Shown: positions 41,814 to 49,692 of the stretch, in pieces
Numbering within the stretch: position 1 is the first letter of the stretch
How the letters are laid out: each line of letters begins with the position of its first letter
Origin: LMUY01 sp965199095
GTDB taxonomy: Bacteria; Pseudomonadota; Alphaproteobacteria; Acetobacterales; Acetobacteraceae
Direction: 5' to 3'
DNA length: 64,000 nucleotides
NCBI GenBank assembly: GCA_965199095.1
Contig: CBDAQM010000006.1
Span: 744,001-808,000 of the forward strand
Translations under genes and position numbers: made by a program
The notes under the pieces: generated by a model
Seen by the model: the letters and a program-made list of their open reading frames with translations, nothing else
Databases searched by the model: none
Told to the model about the DNA's origin: nothing

Positions 41814-42986
41814 ATGGTCGACACTGCGATTTTCGGAATCTTCCATCGGGGACCGCCATCTCGGCCCAGCCCGGTCGAGCCTGCTCCCCCGCAAGCCGCA
41901 CCGGCGGCCGCGGCCGTGCCGACGCCGGAGCCTGTGGTCAGCGCCCCGGCCGCATCGCCCGTTGAGCCGGAGCCGGTCATCGCGCCCGCGATAGCAGAAG
42001 TTCATGCCGCCCCGGCCCATATCGAACCCGCGGCCGAGCCCGCTGCGCCTGCCCCGATCCTGGCGGAAGCCCCGCATCCGGAGCCTGAAGCCCCCCTGCC
42101 CCACCAGCCGAATTTGGCGGCAGCCCCAGCTGAGCCGGCGATCGCTGAGCCGGACCCGCCGCCGGAGGAAATTCCGGACGCCGCTGCGCTCGTTTCGGAC
42201 CCTGAGCCCGCGTTCGAACCGGAACTGGCGCCAGAGCCGGAGATGGAGTTCGAACTGGCGCCGGTGTTCGAGGCGGAGCTGCCAGCAACGGCGGACGAAG
42301 CCGGCCTGGAGGCCGCCGATCACACCAACTACGCCGAACCGGAATCCGACCTCCCGCGAGACCTGGACCAGCCGACCTGGCCCGGCCACAGTGAGTTACG
42401 CGACATCGACGCCGCCGCCGACCAACTCGGCCTGGCGAACCCGGCGGTCATCACGGTGTTCGCGCGCCTGGCCGATTTCGCCACGGTGGAACTGGATGCA
42501 AGCCACAGCGGCATTTATCGCCCCCGTGGCTTTCGCGCGGCGCCCTGGAGTGGCTTCGCCTATGACCAGGCGGAGGATGGCCGCACCGGCCTCGCTGCCG
42601 GCACCCGCATCCTGACATCGCGGGGCGAGATGGAGGTGGAGAAGCTGCTTCCGGGCGACACCGCGTTGACCCTGCGCGCACCTGCGCTGCTGCCGATCGC
42701 CTGGATCGGCAAGAGCACCGCCACCGTGGCGCCGATTCTGATCGAAGCCGGGGCGCTCGGGCCGAACCTGCCGCGCCGGCCGCTCTGCCTCGCGCCGGAC
42801 CAGGCGGTCTATGTCGAACCGGTTCCTGTCCCCGCCGCCCGGCTGGTCAACGGCACGTCGATCCGCCCGCTGGACAGCACGCTGGTGGATTTGTTCCACG
42901 TCGACGTCGGCAAGGCCGAAATCCTGTTCGCGGAGGGACTGCCTTTGTCCAGCAGCGACCGGAACCGCCTGCAGGCCGTGCAATGA
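41814..42986 (+). CDS. Hint_2-fold protein with long Pro/Ala/Glu-rich region
   Basis: The 390-residue protein has a low-complexity stretch of Pro, Ala and Glu over about residues 15-150. Its C-terminal Hint_2-like domain reads LAAGTRILTSRGEMEVEKLLPGD, WIGKSTATV, GALGPNLPRRPLCLAPDQAVYV, LVNGTSIRP and HVDVGKAEILFAEGLPL. The first position, normally Cys in splicing or self-cleaving Hint domains, is Leu. GAGGAG precedes the ATG. It overlaps the fasciclin gene by 4 nt. Confidence 0.8.
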   Translation: MVDTAIFGIFHRGPPSRPSPVEPAPPQAAPAAAAVPTPEPVVSAPAASPVEPEPVIAPAIAEVHAAPAHIEPAAEPAAPAPILAEAPHPEPEAPLPHQPNLAAAPAEPAIAEPDPPPEEIPDAAALVSDPEPAFEPELAPEPEMEFELAPVFEAELPATADEAGLEAADHTNYAEPESDLPRDLDQPTWPGHSELRDIDAAADQLGLANPAVITVFARLADFATVELDASHSGIYRPRGFRAAPWSGFAYDQAEDGRTGLAAGTRILTSRGEMEVEKLLPGDTALTLRAPALLPIAWIGKSTATVAPILIEAGALGPNLPRRPLCLAPDQAVYVEPVPVPAARLVNGTSIRPLDSTLVDLFHVDVGKAEILFAEGLPLSSSDRNRLQAVQ

Positions 42987-43573
42987 GCACCCGCCGCTCG
43001 GCGGCGCTCATCGGAAGCATCCTCACTGGGGCCATCCTGGCGCTCGTCGGCGGGACGCCGGCGCTGGCGCAGAAGGGCGTACCGCCGACCTCGGTGATGG
43101 TCGGCGGACAGCCGATGCTGTCCGACCACGACATCATGGACAATCTGTCGCACTCTGCCGAGCACTCGGTGTTCTACGGCCTGTTGCAGCTTGCCGGCAT
43201 GGCGGACCCGTTGCGGGGCCACGGCCCCTTCACCGTCTTCGCGCCGACCGATGCAGCGTTCGCGGCGCTGCCGCCGGGTGAGCTGGATGCCCTGCGCAGG
43301 CCCGAGAACAAGGCCAAGTTGCAGGCGTTGCTGTCCCAGCAGATCGTCCAAGGCAACTACTCGTCCAACCGGCTGCACTTCATGCTGCGCACCGGCAAGG
43401 GACAGGCGGAGCTGGACACGGTGGACGAGGGCAAGCTCATGGTGCTCACCAACGGCCCGACCAACCTGGTCGTCCGCGACCCGAAGGGTGGGCTGGCCGC
43501 GATCATCCTCTACGACGCCAAGCAGGCGAACGGCGTGATCTTCGTTACCGACCGGGTATTGCAGCCGGGCTGA
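42983..43573 (+). CDS. Fasciclin-domain protein, exported
   Basis: The 196-residue protein has a signal peptide ending GGTPALA. Its single fasciclin domain (about residues 45-194) reads LQLAGMADPLRGHGPFTVFAPTDAAFAALPPGELDAL...VTDRVLQPG. Such proteins act in the envelope, often in adhesion. Its 3' end overlaps the convergent anti-sigma gene by 29 nt. Mycobacterial SigK-RskA controls fasciclin proteins, so control by the neighbouring sigma pair is likely. Confidence 0.9.
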   Translation: MSTRRSAALIGSILTGAILALVGGTPALAQKGVPPTSVMVGGQPMLSDHDIMDNLSHSAEHSVFYGLLQLAGMADPLRGHGPFTVFAPTDAAFAALPPGELDALRRPENKAKLQALLSQQIVQGNYSSNRLHFMLRTGKGQAELDTVDEGKLMVLTNGPTNLVVRDPKGGLAAIILYDAKQANGVIFVTDRVLQPG

Positions 43574-44237
43574 GCGGCACAAGCTTGCCGCCGAACAGGA
43601 CGGCCCCGGTCGGGCCACCGGTGGGTGAGCCGCCGGCTGGCTCATCGGAGACCAGCAGTTGCTCCTGCGCGGCGGCCCGTGCCGGGGGCGAGACCAACTC
43701 GGTGCCCGGCGACAGCAATCCCAGCGAAACCGGCGTCGTGGTCCCCTGCGGCAGTGCCCATAGCTGATAGGCACGGCCTGTCGGGGCTGGCGTTCCGTCC
43801 AGGCTGGTGACCGCGATGGCCCCGTCCGGCCGCGCCTCCACCAGGAACTTCGCCGGTGCGGCCAGCGGTGACAGGGCGGCGGCGAACCGGGCCGGCTGGC
43901 TGGCTGGACCCGGCGGCCGCGGCAGGAACGCGAACAGCGCCAGACTTGCCGCCAAGGCGAGCGACGCCGCCGTCGCACCCTGCCACACCCTGGAGCCTTT
44001 TGACGTGGCGCGGGTCCCGGTCGCGAGCGCCAGGCGCGACCACAACGCCGCGGGCGGTCGGACCGGCGTGACCAGGGTATGGAGCGGGCTGAGCCGCGTC
44101 TGCCAATATGCTATCTCGGCAGCGAACGCCGGACGACGTGCCGCCTCGGCCTCCGCCTCCCGCATGTCGGCACGGTCCAGGCAGCCGAGCGCATACTCGG
44201 CGGCCAACAAGGCGGGATCGTCCTCGCTCCCGCTCAC
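43545..44237 (-). CDS. Anti-sigma factor, RskA-like
   Basis: The 230-residue protein has an N-terminal sigma-binding part (LAAEYALGCLDRADMREAEAEAARRPAFAAEIAYWQTRL). One membrane helix follows (TAASLALAASLALFAFLP, residues 88-105), then a periplasmic RskA domain (GRAYQLWALPQGTTTPVSLGLL). It would hold the sigma factor at the membrane. It overlaps the sigma gene by 4 nt. Confidence 0.88.
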   Translation of the reverse strand: MSGSEDDPALLAAEYALGCLDRADMREAEAEAARRPAFAAEIAYWQTRLSPLHTLVTPVRPPAALWSRLALATGTRATSKGSRVWQGATAASLALAASLALFAFLPRPPGPASQPARFAAALSPLAAPAKFLVEARPDGAIAVTSLDGTPAPTGRAYQLWALPQGTTTPVSLGLLSPGTELVSPPARAAAQEQLLVSDEPAGGSPTGGPTGAVLFGGKLVPLSPAAIPGR

Positions 44238-44848
44238 GGCTGCGTTCCCAGGCCGCTGGGTCCGCCCGCGGCCTCCAGGCAGGAGCGCAAACCGATCAAC
44301 ACGCGCCGGATGGTCGACTTGACGGTCCCCAAAGGCTGGCCGACATGCGCCGCCACCTGGCTTTGCGTCAGCCCGTCGATGAAGGCGAGCAGGATCAGGC
44401 GGCGGCGCGACTCGTCGACGGCCTCCAGGCAGGCGCGCAGGGACTTGCCATCCGATTGCGACACCATGCGGCTGAGCGCGTCAGGGTCTTCGTCGATCAG
44501 TTCGGGCATGTCGACGCCGGTGCTTTCACGGCCATGCTTGCGGATGATGTCGAGCGCGCGGTAGCGCACCAGGCTGACGAGCCAGGCGTCCGCATTGCCG
44601 CGCTCCGGGCTGTAGCGGTCCGCGTTGCGCCAGACCTGCAACATCGCGTCGTGAACCGCATCGGCCGCGAGCGGCGGGTTGCGGGTGAGGCGGAGCGCCA
44701 CGCCATACAGCCTTGGGGAGACCAGGTCGTACAATGTGCGGAACGCCTTCGCATCGCCCTGGGCGCAGCGGGCGAGCAAATCCGCGGTCCGGGATCCGGC
44801 CGCACCGTTGACGGGTGTCGACCGCGGCGTGATCGTGTCGATTGACAT
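44234..44848 (-). CDS. ECF sigma factor, SigK/RpoE-like
   Basis: The 204-residue protein has sigma region 2 (FRTLYDLVSPRLYGVALRLTRNPPLAADAVHDAMLQVWRNADRY...DAWLVSLVRYRALDIIRK) and region 4 (LILLAFIDGLTQSQVAAHVGQPLGTVKSTIRRVLIGLR). The start is placed at MSIDTITP (44848); an upstream in-frame ATG exists at 44914. Coupled to an RskA-type anti-sigma gene, it probably drives envelope stress or adhesion genes such as the adjacent fasciclin gene. Confidence 0.9.
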   Translation of the reverse strand: MSIDTITPRSTPVNGAAGSRTADLLARCAQGDAKAFRTLYDLVSPRLYGVALRLTRNPPLAADAVHDAMLQVWRNADRYSPERGNADAWLVSLVRYRALDIIRKHGRESTGVDMPELIDEDPDALSRMVSQSDGKSLRACLEAVDESRRRLILLAFIDGLTQSQVAAHVGQPLGTVKSTIRRVLIGLRSCLEAAGGPSGLGTQP

Positions 44849-45075
44849 TGCCGAACAGCGTTTATCTATAAGGAACCCTATCAGCAAGCCGCTCACCACG
44901 AAAGCATCGGTCACCGCGCCAGGTCCTTTCTTGACCGATCAATGCTGCATTTACGAGACGGTGCGGCCTATGGATGCAGCATGCCGCATCAAGACGGCGG
45001 TGCCGCGTCAACTGCCGAACCTCGACATCCGCCAGGCTTGTTCCCAGCTTACGTACTCATGGTTGGAGAAGACGA

Positions 45076-45621
45076 ATGTCCACGGAGACTGCGATCTTGG
45101 GCGGAGGCTGCTTCTGGTGCCTGGAAGCGGTTTATCGTGAACTGCGCGGCGTCAGCTCGGTGAAGTCGGGCTACATGGGCGGCGCGCTGCTGGACCCGAG
45201 CTACGAGGCGGTTTGCGCGGGCGACACCGGCCATGCCGAAATCGTGCAGGTGACGTTCGACCCGGCGGAGTTGAGTTATGCCGACCTGCTGCGGGTGTTC
45301 TTCACCATCCACGATCCAACGACGCCGAACCGCCAGGGGGCGGATAGCGGCACGCAGTACCGCTCCGTGATCTTCACCCACTCGGATGCCCAGGCGGCGA
45401 CGGCACGGTCCATCATGGGCGAGGTCGCCGACGCGAAACTCTATAGCGGACCGTTGGTGACCGAGATCGTGCCGGCCGCGGCCTTCTACCCGGCGGAGGC
45501 GGAGCATGACCGGTACTACGAACGCAACCCGTATGCCGGGTATTGCCGCGCCGTAGTGGCGCCGAAAGTGGCGAAGTTCCGCAAGGCGTTTGCCGACCGG
45601 GTCCGCTCCGCCGCCGCCTGA
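45076..45621 (+). CDS. msrA: Peptide methionine-S-sulfoxide reductase MsrA
   Basis: The 181-residue enzyme reduces methionine S-sulfoxide in proteins. The active-site GGGCFWCLE holds catalytic Cys12. GHAEIVQVTFDPAELSY, FFTIHDPTTPNRQGADSGTQYRSVIF and PAEAEHDRYYERNP are further family motifs. GGAGAAG precedes the ATG at 45076. The last 106 nt overlap the convergent methyltransferase gene. Confidence 0.96.
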   Translation: MSTETAILGGGCFWCLEAVYRELRGVSSVKSGYMGGALLDPSYEAVCAGDTGHAEIVQVTFDPAELSYADLLRVFFTIHDPTTPNRQGADSGTQYRSVIFTHSDAQAATARSIMGEVADAKLYSGPLVTEIVPAAAFYPAEAEHDRYYERNPYAGYCRAVVAPKVAKFRKAFADRVRSAAA

Positions 45622-46331
45622 GCCAAGCGGATGGCCTCGCCGACCGCCGTGGCGATTTCCGGGATGACGGCGTTGCCGAGTGCGGTCAGCCGCGCCCGGC
45701 GCAGGCCGTCCAGCCCGGTGGAAAGCCCATCAGCCATTCGACCCAGCCCGGGTTCAGCCGGCCACCCACGGCGTCGTTCAGCGGGCATGACCGGCGGCGG
45801 CCACTTTGCGTGGCGCAGCCTGTCCGCCAGTCCCGTGCCCGCGGCGTTGGCCAGAACGAACACCCGTTGCCGGCGGTGGGGCGCGCCGGCATGGGCAGCA
45901 CCCACCAGGAGCGGCCAGCAGGCGTAGTCCGCCGCCTCCAGCCCGGCGAGCACGGCGTCGGCCCCGCGAACGCGCAGTGCAGGGACGTTCTCAACCACCA
46001 CCCAATCGGGTCGGCATTCCTGCACCAGCCGCAGCATGTCGTGCCACAACGCGCTGCGCTGGCCGGACAGGCCGGCCCCCTGCCCCGCGGCGCTGATGTC
46101 CTGGCACGGGAAGCCGCCGCAGACCAGCGCCGGCCGGGGCACCCCGTCGCGGCGCAGCCGCCGCGCCGACAGGGTGCGGATGTCGGGGTAGCACGGCACA
46201 CGCGGCCAATGGCGGCGCAGCACGGAGCGGGCGAAGGGATCGGCCTCGCAAAACGCCGCGGGGACGAAGCCGGCGCGTTGCAGCCCGAGAGCGAAGCCGC
46301 CGATGCCGCTGAACAGGTCAAGGACGAACAC
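45516..46331 (-). CDS. DNA cytosine-5 methyltransferase, solitary
   Basis: The 271-residue enzyme shows the C5-methylase motifs in order: I DLFSGIGGFALGLQRAGF; IV GGFPCQDIS with catalytic Cys76; VI VVENVPAL; VIII RRQRVFVLA; X ALGNAVIPEI. The target-recognition part is short. The GTG start lacks a clear ribosome site. No restriction enzyme gene is seen nearby. Its 3' end runs 106 nt into msrA on the other strand. Confidence 0.92.
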   Translation of the reverse strand: MFVLDLFSGIGGFALGLQRAGFVPAAFCEADPFARSVLRRHWPRVPCYPDIRTLSARRLRRDGVPRPALVCGGFPCQDISAAGQGAGLSGQRSALWHDMLRLVQECRPDWVVVENVPALRVRGADAVLAGLEAADYACWPLLVGAAHAGAPHRRQRVFVLANAAGTGLADRLRHAKWPPPVMPAERRRGWPAEPGLGRMADGLSTGLDGLRRARLTALGNAVIPEIATAVGEAIRLAQAAAERTRSANALRNFATFGATTARQYPAYGLRS

Positions 46332-46339
46332 AAGCCATA

Positions 46340-46395
46340 CTTAGGGCTTGCTCGACATCAATCGAATGGATTGGCCGCGTCGAACAAGCCCTAAG
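46340..46395. repeat. Long inverted repeat downstream of the XRE region
   Basis: CTTAGGGCTTGCTCGAC (46340-46356) pairs with GTCGAACAAGCCCTAAG (46379-46395) with one mismatch. The 22-nt loop contains a smaller CAATC...GATTG stem. There is no T run, so it is more like a repetitive extragenic hairpin than a terminator. It abuts the methyltransferase start. Confidence 0.7.
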
Positions 46396-46500
46396 CCTTT
46401 GTTTTGAGCGGCAGCTTTGTCGGCGTGCCCACGCACTTATTTGCCGACGCTGCCTTAGGACTGAAATCATAGGAGAGACCTAGCCCACGGACGTTGGCAG

Positions 46501-46529
46501 TTGCAATAGGGTTGCCCTAAGTGTAGAGC
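46501..46529 (+). promoter_or_regulatory. Candidate promoter with palindromic operator for the XRE gene
   Basis: TTGCAA, 17 nt, TAGAGC form a -35/-10 pair with a weak -10. The spacer holds the perfect palindrome TAGGG-TTG-CCCTA (46507-46519), well placed for autorepression by the downstream regulator. Confidence 0.45.
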
Positions 46530-46564
46530 GGTCTGCCAGCTTGCTTGATCGTAGGAGGATACTT

Positions 46565-46900
46565 ATGGCCCGGGCGACGCCTGCGACACGATTGAAGAAG
46601 ATGCTGAAGGACCGCGGCATGACCGCGGCCGATCTGGCCCGCAAGCTGGACGTCTCGCAACCTACCGTTCACGCCTGGGTCACCGGGCTGCACGGGATGC
46701 GGCTCAACAACGCACGGCGGGTCGCCAAGGTGATCGGCGTGCAGGCCTCATGGCTGATGTTCGGCTCCGACTCGTCGGCGGAAGGCACGGCACAGGGCGC
46801 TGAAGAACTGGCCCTGCTGCGGCTTTGGCGGGAGTTGGGGGAGGAAGAGCAGGCCAGCGCCATGCGGCGGCTGACGGCGATCCGCCGCAAGCAGGGCTGA
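46565..46900 (+). CDS. XRE-family transcriptional regulator
   Basis: The 111-residue protein has an N-terminal helix-turn-helix (LKKMLKDRGMTAADLARKLDVSQPTVHAWVTGLHGMRLNNARRVAKVIG) and a short helical C-terminus with AEELALLRLWRELGEEEQ. AGGAGG lies 7 nt before the ATG at 46565, favouring it over an upstream in-frame ATG at 46541. Local context does not reveal its targets beyond its own promoter. Confidence 0.85.
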   Translation: MARATPATRLKKMLKDRGMTAADLARKLDVSQPTVHAWVTGLHGMRLNNARRVAKVIGVQASWLMFGSDSSAEGTAQGAEELALLRLWRELGEEEQASAMRRLTAIRRKQG

Positions 46901-47003
46901 TCGCCCCACGTCCTCATGAGCAGGTGACAAGAGCCTCTGCTTCCCGAAGAGGGCTTGGTGAGGGTCATGTCGGATCTGACCGGCAAGAGCCCTCACCGCG
47001 CGT

Positions 47004-49124
47004 TTAGCGCCTGCGCTCCTCCCGTGGCGCTGGCCGCGGCGGGGGCGCCGGATGCGGGGGCGCTGCGGGACGCGGCGGGGCCGCTGGACGAGGCGGGGGG
47101 GCAGCGGGGCGCGGGGGCGGCGCGGCGGGACGCGGCGGCGGCGCGTGCACGGCGGGCGCGGGTGGGCGGGCTGCAACAGGGGGACGGATGGCCACGGACG
47201 GCCGGGCGACCGGAGCCGGCGCACGGACCGGCGCCGCGGGCGCTGGACGTCCTGCCGGCGATGGGGCGCGGAACGCCAGGCGAGCCGCGGGTGCGACGAC
47301 GGCGGGTCGTGGTGCTTCGGCGGCCGGGACGCGCGGCGCAGCAGCCGGCCCCTCCGGCCGCGCCGGCGCCTCGCCGGGACGGGCTGGTTCACCAGGACGG
47401 GGCGCTTCGCCAGGGCGGGGCGGTTCGCCGGGACGGGCTGGTTCACCAGGACGGGGCGCTTCGCCAGGGCGGGGCGCTTCGCCAGGGCGGGGCGGTTCGC
47501 CGGGACGGGCTGGTTCACCAGGACGGGGCGGCTCGCCAGGGCGAGGCGGTTCGCCGGGACGGGGCGGTTCGCCAGGGCGGGGCGCTTCGCCCAGGCCGGG
47601 AACCGCCGGCGCGGCTGGCGCCCCTTCTGCGGCGCGCAACGCGGGCGCTGCGACCGGGCTGCCACCGGCCGGCCGCAGCACCGCCGGGCGGATGGGGGGG
47701 CCCGGCACGGCAGGCCGGGCAGGCGCCGCGAAGTTGAACTGCCGGGCCACCGCAGGCGTGATCCCCGTGGTGCCCGGCCCAGGGGTGATTGGCGCACGGA
47801 ATTGCGCGCGCGCCTGGGCAAACTGGTCCGGCGCGAGGGGGCGGGCCGCCGAGGCGATCGGGCTGGACCGCAGCATGGCCGCCGCGGGGACCACGGTCGC
47901 AGCCCCGCGGTTGACGAAGTTGTTCACGACGGTCCGGTTCGCCACGTTCACCGTCGTGATGGACTGGTTCACGTTCTGGATGTTGGGGGCGTTGAGGCCA
48001 CGGACATAGGCCAGGTTGGCGCGGTAGGGCGGATAGTACGGCTCCCGCGGGCCGAGCGGCACCCAGCCGACGGACCGACCCGCCAGGGACCCCGCGGCGA
48101 ACCCGACCGCCGCGGCGGCGCCGAGATCGACGAAGCTGACCAGGGCCGGGGCATATACCGGCACCGGGTCGGCCGGGACAGCCCCGGGCGTGACGGGGAT
48201 CCATCCCCAGCGGTTATCCACCTCAATCCAGCGCCCATAATGGAAGGGTGCGAAGCCCCAGGCGGCATCGTCCACCCAGGTCCATCCCCAGGGCGCCACA
48301 TAGGCCCAGTGGCCGTTGCGGTAGGGCACCCATCCTGCCTGCACCGGCGGATACCAAACGGTGCCGTATTGCGGCGTATCCTGCCAGGCGCCCTCCTGGT
48401 CCAAGTCTTCCGCCCCGGTCATCTGCTCCACGATGGGAGGGATCGCGGCGGTGGCGCGGGGGACCGGCCGTTCCTCCGCCAGCATCGCGGTCAGGAAGGC
48501 GTCCTGCGCCAGTGGCCCGACGCTGCCCTGCGGCGCATCGGCGCCGGTGATGGTGGCGGTCTGGCGTGGCCCGACCTGAAGCGACAGGTTGGGCCCGGTC
48601 ACCTGCGCCGCACCGTCGACCACCGTGACGACCGTCGGGTGGCTGGCATCCCCCGCCACCACGTCATACCGCCCGGACCCTGTCACCTGCACCGTGACGC
48701 GGGGCGTACGGACCGCATAGCTGTCGCCGGAGGGCACTTGCCGCAGGTTGAGGTAGGTCTCGCCCTGCGGCTCGGACACGGCGAGGGCGTGGTCGTCCAG
48801 GTTGGACACGTCCAGTTCCGTGGTGGGCGCCAGGGCGATGCGGTTCACCGCCAGTTGGATGTCGGCGCGGGCGCCTGGTTCGGTCCAGAACGAGTCGCCG
48901 GTGCTGATGGGGTAGTTCAGCGACGCCGGGCTCCACTGGTCCGCGTCGGCGGTGTGGAAGGACACGGTGCCGTTCAACCGGGCGAGCCGGGCGACGCGGC
49001 TCGGCGGGTCGATCAGCGGCGCGATCGGGGGCGGCGCGGACCAGGCGGCTGGCGCGGTGGCGAGTGCCAGGGCAGACGCGGTGGCAAGGGCCGTCGCGCG
49101 CTGCGGCAGGGAACGGATTCGCAT
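47004..49124 (-). CDS. FecR/DUF6600 envelope protein with Pro-rich repeats
   Basis: The 706-residue protein has a signal peptide (ALALATAPAAWS). A FecR-like domain follows (VARLARLNGTVSF...PISTGDSFWTEPGARADIQL). Then comes a Trp/Tyr-rich DUF6600-type region (WYPPVQAGWVPYRNGHWAYVAPWGWTWVDDAAWGFAPFHYGRW). The last 220 residues are Pro/Ala/Arg-rich and contain 12 hexapeptides of type E(P/A)(P/A)RPG. An exported, surface-associated protein is likely; the function is unknown. The preferred start (49124) is the one that gives a clean signal peptide. Confidence 0.85.
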   Translation of the reverse strand: MRIRSLPQRATALATASALALATAPAAWSAPPPIAPLIDPPSRVARLARLNGTVSFHTADADQWSPASLNYPISTGDSFWTEPGARADIQLAVNRIALAPTTELDVSNLDDHALAVSEPQGETYLNLRQVPSGDSYAVRTPRVTVQVTGSGRYDVVAGDASHPTVVTVVDGAAQVTGPNLSLQVGPRQTATITGADAPQGSVGPLAQDAFLTAMLAEERPVPRATAAIPPIVEQMTGAEDLDQEGAWQDTPQYGTVWYPPVQAGWVPYRNGHWAYVAPWGWTWVDDAAWGFAPFHYGRWIEVDNRWGWIPVTPGAVPADPVPVYAPALVSFVDLGAAAAVGFAAGSLAGRSVGWVPLGPREPYYPPYRANLAYVRGLNAPNIQNVNQSITTVNVANRTVVNNFVNRGAATVVPAAAMLRSSPIASAARPLAPDQFAQARAQFRAPITPGPGTTGITPAVARQFNFAAPARPAVPGPPIRPAVLRPAGGSPVAAPALRAAEGAPAAPAVPGLGEAPRPGEPPRPGEPPRPGEPPRPGEPARPGEPPRPGEAPRPGEAPRPGEPARPGEPPRPGEAPRPGEPARPGEAPARPEGPAAAPRVPAAEAPRPAVVAPAARLAFRAPSPAGRPAPAAPVRAPAPVARPSVAIRPPVAARPPAPAVHAPPPRPAAPPPRPAAPPPRPAAPPRPAAPPHPAPPPRPAPREERRR
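47371..47594 (-). repeat. 18-bp minisatellite coding for PRPGE hexapeptides
   Basis: About twelve 18-bp units (such as CGCCAGGGCGGGGCGCTT and CGCCGGGACGGGCTGGTT on the plus strand) encode E(P/A)(P/A)RPG. The array stays in frame. Higher-order patterns of the variants suggest recent block duplication, so copy number may vary between strains. Confidence 0.85.
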
Positions 49125-49294
49125 CGAGAAGGCTCCGACTGGTCTTGCAGGGTTCATTGCGCCGAAGCATGGCAAGAACGGGGTGACAGCGTAACGCTTC
49201 GTGACAGCGAATGGTGTTGTCGTGCAAGCGCCCCTACGTTTAGCCCCGGGCTCGGCGCAGCCCGGGGCAACGCACGAGGGTCACGGACGTGAAC

Positions 49295-49549
49295 ATGATG
49301 TGGCGGCGGGTGATCGGAGTTCTGGCCCTGACATGGGCCTTGGCGGGCTGCGTCTACGCGCCCTACGGCTATTATGGGTACGGCCCATATGGCTATCCGT
49401 ATTCTTACGGCGCCCCGTATGCGCTGGGTGTTTACGGGCCCGGATATTTCGGTCCCGGCTTCGGCTATCTCGGCTTCTTCGGCCCACGCTTCGGCGGGTT
49501 CTACGGACGGAGCTATGGCGGGTATTTTGGCGGCGGGTTCCGGCGTTAG
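49295..49549 (+). CDS. Tyr/Gly-rich lipoprotein
   Basis: The protein of about 84 residues has a lipoprotein signal (VLALTWALAGC, lipobox LAGC). A short mature part follows, made almost only of Tyr, Gly, Pro and Phe (YGYYGYGPYGYPYSYGAP...GGYFGGGFRR). It would be anchored in the membrane. GTG 49289 is an alternative start. It is divergent from the FecR-like gene and may share its control region. Confidence 0.75.
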   Translation: MMWRRVIGVLALTWALAGCVYAPYGYYGYGPYGYPYSYGAPYALGVYGPGYFGPGFGYLGFFGPRFGGFYGRSYGGYFGGGFRR

Positions 49550-49578
49550 AGCGCGATCGTTCTAGCGGACCTGCAAAG

Positions 49579-49667
49579 CCCTCTCCCTCTGGGAGAGGGT
49601 CGGGTGAGGGCGACGTCCACGGTGATGCGCGTGAGCCCTCACCCTGCCCTCTCCCAGAGGGAGAGGG
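49579..49667. repeat. Long inverted repeat, possible bidirectional terminator
   Basis: The arms of 33 nt (49579-49611 and 49635-49667) match with about two differences, around a 23-nt loop. Each arm is itself a hairpin (CCCTCTCCCTCTGGGAGAGGG). TTTT follows on the plus strand, after the lipoprotein gene. tsf converges from the other side. A single arm recurs at 39931-39963. Confidence 0.75.
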
Positions 49668-49692
49668 TTTTCTACAGCAATCGACGGCCGGT

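Noticed and set aside
47188..48009. Plus-strand frame with collagen-like Gly-x-x repeats (GRAGSPGRGASPG)
   Set aside because: It is the complement of the Pro-rich repeat coding region of the FecR/DUF6600 gene on the minus strand; high GC and 18-bp periodicity keep all frames open.
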